12,835 nt of DNA, taken from the NCBI GenBank assembly GCA_031283745.1, contig JAITBH010000028.1, positions 1-12,835 of the forward strand, written 5' to 3'. Below, one piece after another: positions 7,096 to 12,835 of the stretch; the first letter of the stretch is position 1; every line of letters starts with the position of its first letter. Position numbers and translations under genes: made by a program. Origin of the DNA: Candidatus Ectomicrobium neotermitis. Its GTDB lineage: Bacteria > Elusimicrobiota > Endomicrobiia > Endomicrobiales > Endomicrobiaceae. The notes under the pieces were generated by a model that searched no databases, was not told the DNA's origin, and saw only the letters and a list, made by a program, of their open reading frames with translations.

Positions 7096-7731
7096 TTAAA
7101 TGGTGCCAAAAAGCCTATCCCCGGCATCGCCAAGGCCGGGCATAATGTAGCCGTCCTCATTAAGCTTTTCATCTAAAACGGCAGTATAAATAGGTATCTC
7201 GGGGTGGGCATCATTTAATCTCTGAACACCCTCAGGCGCTGCAACTAAGCACAAGAACTTTATATTTGAGCAGCCCGACTCTTGAAGTTTGTCTATGGCT
7301 GCCGTAACGCTCCCGCCGGTAGCAAGCATCGGGTCAATTAAGATCACATCCATATCTTTAGCGTCTTTGGGTATTTTGAAATAGTAAACGGTAGGTTTTA
7401 GGGTTTGCTCATCGCGGAAAATACCTATATGTCCTACTTTTGAGGTCGGAATTAAACGCAAAATTCCCTCAACCATACCTATGCCGGCCCTTAAAATCGG
7501 GACAAGCAGCATTTGATGATTGCAAACCTCGCACTTAGCTATCGCCAATGGGGTTTCAATATCGACAGGCGAAACGGGAATATCGTTAGTTATTTCATAA
7601 ACCATGAGCATCGCCACCTCGTCAATGAGCGCCTTAAACTTAGGCGACGGGGTATTTTTATTTCTGATGCTTGCCAACTTATCCTTTATGAGCGGATGTG
7701 AAACGATGTGAAGATTATTGAACTTGCTCAT
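7096..7731 (-). CDS. upp: Uracil phosphoribosyltransferase
   Basis: Upp condenses uracil with PRPP to give UMP in the cytoplasm, so imported uracil enters pyrimidine salvage. The 211-residue length is typical. Visible motifs are VPILRAGIGMVEG (77-89), the PRPP-binding loop VILIDPMLATGGS (129-141) and the C-terminal uracil-binding loop GYIMPGLGDAGDRLFGT (194-210). The ATG lies 17 bp inside the 3' end of uraA, with a strong AGAGGAGG site within uraA, so the permease and the enzyme are translationally linked. This pairing explains the role: UraA brings uracil in and Upp traps it as UMP. Confidence 0.97.
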   Translation of the reverse strand: MSKFNNLHIVSHPLIKDKLASIRNKNTPSPKFKALIDEVAMLMVYEITNDIPVSPVDIETPLAIAKCEVCNHQMLLVPILRAGIGMVEGILRLIPTSKVGHIGIFRDEQTLKPTVYYFKIPKDAKDMDVILIDPMLATGGSVTAAIDKLQESGCSNIKFLCLVAAPEGVQRLNDAHPEIPIYTAVLDEKLNEDGYIMPGLGDAGDRLFGTI

Positions 7732-8953
7732 CTTTACCTCCTCTTGGAATTATTAAGTTTAAGATTATGCCCGCTATGGCAGATAAGCCTATGCCGCTAA
7801 GGACAAAATCCGGGGTTATAAAAATCTGCAAGTCCCCTATACCTATAGTTAGTATCAAGGCAGCAATTATTAGGTTGCGGGGTTTAGTCAAGTTGACTTT
7901 AGCCTCAACGAGCGAGTTGATCCCGATGGCGGCAATTGCTCCAAACAGCAACATCATAATTCCACCCATAACAGGAGAGGGAATGGTTTGGAGGAGGGCG
8001 TTGAGCTTCCCGCAAAAAGCCAAAATGACTGCAAAAATCGCAGCAACCCGCATATAAACTGGGTTAAAAGCTTTCGTCAAAGCGACCGCCCCCGTAACCT
8101 CAGAATAAGTTGTGCTAGGCGGGCCGCCCGCAAGTGCGGCAAACATTGTGCCTATGCCGTCTCCAAGCAAAGTTCTATGAAGGCCGGGTTTTTTGAGGAA
8201 ATCTTTGCCCGTAACCGACGAGATAACAATGATGTCGCCGATATGCTCAACAGATGGGGCAATGGCAACTGGAACTATAAAGAGAATTGCAGCTAAAGAT
8301 AATGATGGAATGGCATATTTGCCTGCCTCTATGGCTGATGTCCAAGGTATGGCAAACCAAGGGGCGTTTACCACTGGGCTAAAATCGACCTTTCCTAATA
8401 TCAAGCAGAAAAGATAGCCCGCCGCTACAGCAGCCAAGATGGATACGAGTTTTATGAACCTACCTTTTGAGACATTGATTATGACAGCAGTCAACAATGA
8501 GATTATGGCGGCAATCAAAGCCAAACTGTCAAAACCCGAGCCAAAGGTTACGCTGCTTGCCGTAGCAGTGGGGGCAAGTTTTAAGCCTATTACGATGATC
8601 ACGGGTCCCGTAACTATACGCGGAAGGAACCTATCTAAAAATTTCAAACCCCAAATCTTAAAACAGAGTGCTAAAAGGCAAAAAGCCAGCCCGCTGACAG
8701 CCAAAGCACCCAATGTTGAGCTTATTCCATATAGCCCTATGCTTTCTCTTATAGGTGCAATAAAAGCAAAAGAGCTTCCCAGAAAAATTGGAACCATTGC
8801 CCCCGTAACCCCTTGAAAAATCAAAGTCGCTATTCCTGCCGCAAACAGAGCTAATGCTGGGTCAAGACCTGTCAACAATGGAACTAAAACCAAAGCGCCA
8901 AATGCTACACAAAGCATCTGAGCGCCTATCACAACAGTCTTTAGCTGTTTCAT
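7715..8953 (-). CDS. uraA: NCS2-family uracil permease
   Basis: A 412-residue inner-membrane protein with about 12-14 hydrophobic segments, typical of nucleobase:cation symporters of the NCS2 family. Key motifs are PSVEHIGD (233-240), carrying Glu236, and GGPPSTTYSEVTGAVALT (276-293), carrying Glu285. These two glutamates are 49 residues apart, the same spacing as the substrate- and proton-linked Glu241 and Glu290 of E. coli UraA. QTIPSPVMGG (322-331) is another family segment. Xanthine or other nucleobase transport is possible on motif alone, but the 17-bp overlap with upp strongly favours uracil. The ATG at 8953 has an AGGAG site 5 nt upstream (8959-8963). It lies 15 bp after the amidase gene. 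Confidence 0.92.
   Translation of the reverse strand: MKQLKTVVIGAQMLCVAFGALVLVPLLTGLDPALALFAAGIATLIFQGVTGAMVPIFLGSSFAFIAPIRESIGLYGISSTLGALAVSGLAFCLLALCFKIWGLKFLDRFLPRIVTGPVIIVIGLKLAPTATASSVTFGSGFDSLALIAAIISLLTAVIINVSKGRFIKLVSILAAVAAGYLFCLILGKVDFSPVVNAPWFAIPWTSAIEAGKYAIPSLSLAAILFIVPVAIAPSVEHIGDIIVISSVTGKDFLKKPGLHRTLLGDGIGTMFAALAGGPPSTTYSEVTGAVALTKAFNPVYMRVAAIFAVILAFCGKLNALLQTIPSPVMGGIMMLLFGAIAAIGINSLVEAKVNLTKPRNLIIAALILTIGIGDLQIFITPDFVLSGIGLSAIAGIILNLIIPRGGKDEQVQ
7737..7744 (-). promoter_or_regulatory. Ribosome binding site of upp inside uraA
   Basis: Minus-strand AGAGGAGG, 5 nt before the upp ATG (7731), is embedded in the last codons of uraA. It supports translational coupling of the two genes across their 17-bp overlap. 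Confidence 0.8.
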
Positions 8954-8968
8954 AAAATCTCCTATTTT

Positions 8969-10663
8969 TTATTTTCTTTGCTGCATATTTTTCCTGTCAT
9001 AGTATCTCAAAACGCCGTCATATATGGACTGGGCTGCTGACTGTTGAAATCTCCTATCTTTCAGCCTTGCCTCTTCTGAGTAATTGCTTATGAAAGCCAC
9101 CTCTACTAACACCGCAGGCATTTGAGTTCCTCTTAAAACATAAAACCCCGCTTGCTTAACCCCTCTGTTTTGAATTTTCAATCTGCCCGGCGCCACCGCC
9201 GCAATGAAACTGCTCAGTTCTGCGGACTCGTTTAGATATTCGTTTTGCATCATAGACCACAACATCCTTTGTATGCGGGCTAACTGCGGGCTGGGCTTGC
9301 CTTCAAGCTCGATAACCGAGTTTTCTAAGTTTGCCGTCGCTAAAGCTTCCGCATCGCTTGCCCTTTCTGAGAGTAAAAACACCTCAAAACCCCCTATCTT
9401 TCTGTTTATATTGGCATTGCAGTGAATGGATATAAAAAGATCCCCCCGCTGCTCGTTAGCAATGTTTGTCCGCTCAGCAAGGGGGATAAAGGCATCATCT
9501 TTTCTGGTTAAAACGACTGTGTAATCTTTGTTTCTATCAAACAGCCTCTTTAGCTCATAGGCAATTTCTAAGGCTATATCCTTTTCTTTCGTGCCTCCCG
9601 GTCCCACGGCGCCCGGGTCATTTCCTCCATGACCGGCATCTATGATTATGAGCTTTGCATTCTTGTTTTTGTTTTTAGCGCTAAGAGCCGCCATTTCGGT
9701 AAAAGAGGAGGCATCGTCAACGATGGCAACACTTTCATCTCTAACAGACTGAACATCAAACTTCTCAAGCGTGAGATTGGATAAATCGGTATTGTCTTGA
9801 CCCTCCTCTATTGGAGAAATGGGAATATCCACTTTTACCTCTTGGGCTGATGTGCCAGTCTGGGAGGCAGGGATGGGCTTTGAATGCTCTATTATTAGGC
9901 TGATTTTGTCTGGGGAAACTACCGACCTTGTCGCCCTTACTACCTTTATATCTTGAACAAGATTGACGCTTATCACTGCTATCCTGCCGTCATTTTTGGA
10001 AGCTATATTTGCGATTGCCCCATTGTTTATCTCTATGGTTTCGTTTTTGGCCTTGCCCCGCAAAATTTTCAAAAGCACAGTCCTTGAAGAACGGGATACT
10101 GTATATTCAAAAGCCTGCGACATTTCTACGATGATTTGGCTTTCCGTAGTCTTAGCAATGTATTCGATAGATTTGACATTGAGGTTATAGGTCAGGGCGA
10201 GCCGGCTTTGTGCGGGGATCCATCGGGTATTGATGTCTGTAATTTGGGCAAACTCTTTTGTGCTTAAAATTTCGGCAGGGATATAAATGACATTTCCAAC
10301 AAGTCTTGAGGGGGACTGCATATCGCGGGGATCTTTTCCAAAAAGCACTGTTTTGTTGTCAGGGGAGAAATCCAGCCGCTTATTGTTTACTCTCATGGTA
10401 ACCACAGAGCTGATGGGCTTCCATTCAAAAGAAGCATTGTAAATACGGGCGATGTCTTTGATTGAAAAAAAATATTCGGATCTGGAGTTTTGATAAGTGT
10501 CTATTTCGTCGATACTTTGACCGTCAAGGAAGACTGAAACATTCTTACGGGTGAGGGTTTGAGGGGCAGGGGCTGAGAGGGCAACTACACCAAAACAAAA
10601 CAAAAAAAGCGTTGGCAAAACCGCTTTTGCTATTATTTTCATTAAATTTAGTTGATAAACCAT
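8969..10663 (-). CDS. N-acetylmuramoyl-L-alanine amidase with AMIN-type domain
   Basis: A 564-residue secreted zinc amidase that should cleave the bond between N-acetylmuramic acid and L-Ala of peptidoglycan. Domain order: a signal peptide (a hydrophobic run ending LSAPA, about residue 33); a copper-amine-oxidase-N-like domain, about 42-155 (VFLDGQS, SEYFFSIKDIARIYN, NVIYIPAEIL), a non-enzymatic module often found in envelope proteins; an AMIN-like beta domain, about 160-270; a linker; and a C-terminal Amidase_3 domain, about 338-555. In the last, H345 (IDAGHGGNDPG), E360 (GTKEKD) and H414 (ISIHCN) are the zinc ligands and E521 (VLVEVAFIS) is the catalytic Glu, so it looks active. The AMIN domain probably targets the enzyme to the wall or septum. 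Start choice is uncertain: ATG 10663 or the in-frame ATG at 10642, which gives a cleaner signal peptide; neither has a strong ribosome site. Confidence 0.93.
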   Translation of the reverse strand: MVYQLNLMKIIAKAVLPTLFLFCFGVVALSAPAPQTLTRKNVSVFLDGQSIDEIDTYQNSRSEYFFSIKDIARIYNASFEWKPISSVVTMRVNNKRLDFSPDNKTVLFGKDPRDMQSPSRLVGNVIYIPAEILSTKEFAQITDINTRWIPAQSRLALTYNLNVKSIEYIAKTTESQIIVEMSQAFEYTVSRSSRTVLLKILRGKAKNETIEINNGAIANIASKNDGRIAVISVNLVQDIKVVRATRSVVSPDKISLIIEHSKPIPASQTGTSAQEVKVDIPISPIEEGQDNTDLSNLTLEKFDVQSVRDESVAIVDDASSFTEMAALSAKNKNKNAKLIIIDAGHGGNDPGAVGPGGTKEKDIALEIAYELKRLFDRNKDYTVVLTRKDDAFIPLAERTNIANEQRGDLFISIHCNANINRKIGGFEVFLLSERASDAEALATANLENSVIELEGKPSPQLARIQRMLWSMMQNEYLNESAELSSFIAAVAPGRLKIQNRGVKQAGFYVLRGTQMPAVLVEVAFISNYSEEARLKDRRFQQSAAQSIYDGVLRYYDRKNMQQRK

Positions 10664-10705
10664 TGTAAACTCATCTACTTTTTAGTCCCTTTTATGCCTT
10701 TGCCT

Positions 10706-11269
10706 TTATTTGTGAAAGCCGAGATCAGCAGGATTTGCCCCGCCCGATATAAGTTTTAGCTTCCCTCCTTGTTGTTCAAACTTGATTCTAAGTTTTGCCG
10801 CTTGGGCAATTAAAGCCAAAGTTTCAGGATCATCTATGCGGGCAATCCCTTTAGACCAAAAATCTATCACCAATCTGCTATCTCCAAAAACTTTCTTAAT
10901 CCCCTTCTTTAATGCATAGTCTAAGGCATAATAACAGGCCTTCAGCTCGCCGAAATTGTTCGTATTGTGCTTGCCGACTGCGATATTTTTGACGAGATCC
11001 TTGCCGTTTTTGTCAGTAACCCTGATTTTTACCCCGCCCCCGCCGCCAGTTCCTGAGTCAAAATACACCCCGTCCTCATCATAAAACACCTTAGTTTTGT
11101 AGTCCGCCCCGCTATCTAACCACTTTTGGGCAAGTTCACGGGCTAAAAAACGTTTGTTTTTTGCACCTTTTTTGCCCGCTATGCGGTTATAACAGTCAAT
11201 CCAGTTGTCGGTTATGCCTTTCTTGCCGTCAGATAAAGCCCAAGCATAAAAATACACTTTATTATTCAT
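10706..11269 (-). CDS. Ribonuclease HI with viroplasmin-like N-terminal domain
   Basis: RNase HI cuts RNA in RNA-DNA hybrids such as R-loops and leftover primers. The 187-residue protein has an N-terminal hybrid-binding domain of the caulimovirus viroplasmin type (about 3-55: VYFYAWALSDGKKGITDNW, then KKGAKNKRFLARELAQKWL), as in eukaryotic RNase H1 and some bacteria. The catalytic domain follows with the DEDD set: D71 in VYFDSGTG, E108 in FGELKA, D130 in VFGDSRLV and D182 in NPADLGFHK. A five-glycine run follows D71. All four metal-binding acids are present, so activity is likely. The ATG at 11269 has a GGGGGAG site 4 nt upstream. It lies 21 bp after the small outer-membrane protein gene and 42 bp before the amidase. 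It matches type HI by motif; I leave the symbol empty because rnhA is usually the version without this N-terminal domain. Confidence 0.9.
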   Translation of the reverse strand: MNNKVYFYAWALSDGKKGITDNWIDCYNRIAGKKGAKNKRFLARELAQKWLDSGADYKTKVFYDEDGVYFDSGTGGGGGVKIRVTDKNGKDLVKNIAVGKHNTNNFGELKACYYALDYALKKGIKKVFGDSRLVIDFWSKGIARIDDPETLALIAQAAKLRIKFEQQGGKLKLISGGANPADLGFHK

Positions 11270-11290
11270 CTAACTCCCCCTTTTTAACCA

Positions 11291-11755
11291 TTAAAGACTG
11301 ATTCCTAACCTTACCGTTGTAAACTGATCGTCTTCCAAATCGCTATCATTCCTCTGATACACGGTATAAACTGCCTCTACATATAAACCGAATGCGATAT
11401 TGTAGCCCACCCCGGCAGCATAATATGTCCCCCCTGTCTCTAAAGGATCCCCTGTCAAAAAGAAACCATATCTCCCGCTGACAAAAAATGATGTCGGAAC
11501 AACGTTGACCACAGCAACCGCATATATCGGCATATGGGGTTTTGAGTTTTCACTGCCGTCTGAGGAGAAATATTGAGCCCCCGGTCCTGCCTTCAAGATG
11601 CCGGGTACGATGGGAAACAGATACTCAAAAAGAAAGGAGTAGGAGAACTTTTGTGCACTCTGGCTATAAGTTCCTCCTGCTCCTATATTGATGTCTGCAA
11701 AGACATTTTGCCCTAAAATTGCCAAACACATCACCACAACTGCAAATTTCCTCAT
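11291..11755 (-). CDS. Small outer-membrane beta-barrel-like protein
   Basis: Function unknown. From the ATG at 11755 the product has 154 residues. A signal peptide MRKFAVVVMCLAILGQNVFA is followed by a mature start at DINIGAGG. The mature chain of about 134 residues shows alternating hydrophobic and polar strands with many Tyr, Phe and Gly (VSGRYGFFLTG, GGTYYAAGVGYNIAFGLYVEAVYTVYQ) and ends in FTTVRLGISL, which looks like a last barrel strand. Size would suit an 8-stranded barrel of the OmpA/OmpX type, though no family is recognised. A longer frame to 11824 exists but would start at or before the promoter -35 box at 11819-11824, so 11755 is preferred; an AAGGG element lies 6 nt upstream. It is the first gene after the promoter and so the likely head of the minus-strand run. 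Confidence 0.78.
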   Translation of the reverse strand: MRKFAVVVMCLAILGQNVFADINIGAGGTYSQSAQKFSYSFLFEYLFPIVPGILKAGPGAQYFSSDGSENSKPHMPIYAVAVVNVVPTSFFVSGRYGFFLTGDPLETGGTYYAAGVGYNIAFGLYVEAVYTVYQRNDSDLEDDQFTTVRLGISL

Positions 11756-11795
11756 TTTTAGCCCTTTTTTCCTCTTTTTTGTGCCTCTAAACGGC

Positions 11796-11824
11796 ATTAT
11801 AAACATAACTTGAATAAAAAACAA
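11796..11824 (-). promoter_or_regulatory. Sigma70-type promoter for the minus-strand gene run
   Basis: On the minus strand, TTGTTT (11819-11824) and a perfect TATAAT (11796-11801) are separated by exactly 17 bp. Transcription would start near 11789, giving a leader of about 34 nt before the ATG at 11755. It is the only convincing promoter seen upstream of the twelve co-directional genes. It also argues against a start at 11824 for the first gene. Confidence 0.68.
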
Positions 11825-11838
11825 TCATATATTAGAAT
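11810..11838 (+). promoter_or_regulatory. Sigma70-type promoter for malic enzyme
   Basis: TTGAAT (11810-11815) and TAGAAT (11833-11838) are 17 bp apart on the plus strand. A start near 11845 gives a leader of about 62 nt to the ATG at 11907. The element overlaps the opposing promoter, so the two may compete. Confidence 0.5.
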
Positions 11839-11906
11839 GAAAAATCATATTTGAAAGCTCAAAAATACGGAAATTTACCCCCAAAAAGGCTCTCCAAAAA
11901 CTATCA

Positions 11907-12835
11907 ATGGACTATTCAACTCAATCCCTTAAAAAACATCTCCTCTGGCATGGAAAACTCTCCATAAACCCCAAAATGGCAATCAAAACCGCAGAAGACC
12001 TTTCTTTAGCCTACACTCCCGGCGTGGCTCAAGCCTGCCTTGAAATCAAAAAAAACCCTCAAAAAGTATGGGAACTCACCGGCCGCTGGAACACAGTGGC
12101 TGTCATAACTGACGGCTCGGCCGTCTTAGGTCTTGGCGACATAGGTCCTGAGGCAGGTATGCCTGTCATGGAGGGCAAATGTGCCCTTTTTAAGGTTTTT
12201 GGCGGAGTTGACGCTTTTCCCCTATGTATTTGCTCCCAAAATGTGGACGAAATAGTCAAAACAGTGTTCTTATTATCAGGCAGCTTTGGCGGGATAAACT
12301 TAGAGGACATTTCTGCACCCCGTTGCTTTGAAATAGAACAAAGGCTCAAAAGCGTCTGCGATATACCCGTTTTTCATGATGATCAGCACGGCACGGCAGT
12401 GGTAGTTTTAGCAGCTTTGATAAACGCCCTAAAAATTGCACAAAAAAAGCTCGAAAACATTAAAGTCGTCATCAATGGGGCAGGGGCAGCAGGTATGGCT
12501 TGTGCAAAGTTACTCATGGCGGCGGGTCTTAAAGACATCATAATGCTCGACAGGCAGGGTGCTATCTATCAAGGGCGGGACGGTTTGAACCCCCAAAAAG
12601 CTCAAATGGCTGAAATTTCTAACTTAGACAAACAAAAAGGGGGGCTTAAAGAGATTCTTAAAGGGGCAGATGTTTTTATCGGTGTGTCTGCGGCGGGCGT
12701 TTTGAGTAAAGAAATGGTCAAAACTATGGCCAAAAACCCTATACTTTTTCCAATGGCTAACCCAACTCCCGAAATTTTTCCAAAAGATGCACTCGAAGCC
12801 GGTGCTGCTGTTGTAGGAACAGGCCGCAGCGATTT
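11907..12835 (+). CDS. Malic enzyme (3' partial)
   Basis: Oxidative decarboxylation of malate to pyruvate with NAD(P). The frame is open from the ATG at 11907 to the window end (309 codons plus 2 bases), so the C-terminus is missing. It begins in the usual short-form way: LSINPKMAIKTAEDLSLAYTPGVA. Catalytic and metal-site residues seen are Tyr36 (AYTPGVA), Lys91 (PVMEGKCALFK), Glu133-Asp134 (NLEDISAPRC) and Asp158/Asp159 (FHDDQHGTA). The dinucleotide fold has INGAGAAGMACAKLL (189-203) and ends strand 2 with MLDRQG, an acidic residue that may favour NAD, which is only a hint. ANPTPEI (284-290) is also conserved. Whether a C-terminal phosphotransacetylase-like domain follows cannot be seen. The start has only a weak ribosome site; a promoter lies at 11810-11838. 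Confidence 0.95.
   Translation, partial: MDYSTQSLKKHLLWHGKLSINPKMAIKTAEDLSLAYTPGVAQACLEIKKNPQKVWELTGRWNTVAVITDGSAVLGLGDIGPEAGMPVMEGKCALFKVFGGVDAFPLCICSQNVDEIVKTVFLLSGSFGGINLEDISAPRCFEIEQRLKSVCDIPVFHDDQHGTAVVVLAALINALKIAQKKLENIKVVINGAGAAGMACAKLLMAAGLKDIIMLDRQGAIYQGRDGLNPQKAQMAEISNLDKQKGGLKEILKGADVFIGVSAAGVLSKEMVKTMAKNPILFPMANPTPEIFPKDALEAGAAVVGTGRSD

Larger units (their letters stand above)
11756..11906. other. Divergent intergenic region
   Basis: The largest gene-free stretch in the window (151 bp), AT-rich, between the outer-membrane protein gene and the malic enzyme gene. It holds the two interleaved promoters. I saw no convincing operator dyad, riboswitch or small gene in it. Confidence 0.8.

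Noticed and set aside
7115..7137. CCCGGC/GCCGGG dyad near the end of upp as an attenuator
   Set aside because: Six-bp stem with a nine-base loop inside the conserved GLGDAGD codons. The T-run is offset by several bases, so coding constraint explains it.
11756..11824. 23-residue N-terminal extension of the small outer-membrane protein
   Set aside because: It would begin at the promoter -35 box and place a basic stretch before a good signal peptide.
12059..12349. 96-residue open frame on the minus strand
   Set aside because: It is antisense to conserved malic enzyme codons and has no recognisable motif.

Overview
The window is gene-dense DNA from a diderm bacterium. It encodes an autotransporter-type outer-membrane protein, a second small beta-barrel-like protein, a lipoprotein and an AMIN-domain cell-wall amidase. 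Composition is moderately low in GC (about 40-45% by eye). Shine-Dalgarno sites are of the usual AGGAG type. The mix of uracil scavenging, preQ0 synthesis, malic enzyme and a large surface metalloprotease would fit a host- or gut-associated anaerobe. The style of the amidase, lipoprotein and autotransporter recalls Elusimicrobiota or related phyla, but this taxonomic guess is weak because no marker gene is present.

Layout. (1) Bases 1-2955, plus strand: the 3' part of a large surface protein. A zinc-metalloprotease-like domain is followed by a beta-solenoid-like passenger and a C-terminal outer-membrane barrel ending in Phe. Its true start lies outside the window. (2) Bases 2933-11755, minus strand: twelve genes in one direction with gaps of at most 42 bp and several overlaps. 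In transcription order they are a small outer-membrane protein, RNase HI, N-acetylmuramoyl-L-alanine amidase, uracil permease (uraA), uracil phosphoribosyltransferase (upp), glutamate racemase (murI), queD, queC, queE, a lipoprotein, an FtsB/DivIC-like division protein and a TrmH/SpoU RNA methyltransferase. The only clear promoter seen for this run is at 11796-11824. (3) Bases 11756-11906: the largest gap, 151 bp, holding two interleaved divergent sigma70-type promoters. (4) Bases 11907-12835, plus strand: the N-terminal 309 residues of a malic enzyme, cut by the window end. There is no gene-free stretch over 300 bp, and I saw no tRNA, rRNA, CRISPR array or insertion sequence.

How the genes fit together. 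uraA and upp form a uracil uptake and salvage pair. queD, queC and queE carry out three successive steps from the pterin intermediate to preQ0 (folE, queF and tgt are not here). murI makes D-glutamate for peptidoglycan, the amidase cleaves peptidoglycan during remodelling or daughter-cell separation, and the FtsB-like protein belongs to septum assembly, so envelope growth and division are a recurring theme. The methyltransferase and the queuosine-type genes both concern RNA modification. The most unusual items are the protease-passenger-barrel fusion with a non-canonical third zinc ligand, the terminator-like hairpin inside queE, the tail-to-tail overlap of the autotransporter and methyltransferase genes, and the face-to-face promoters.
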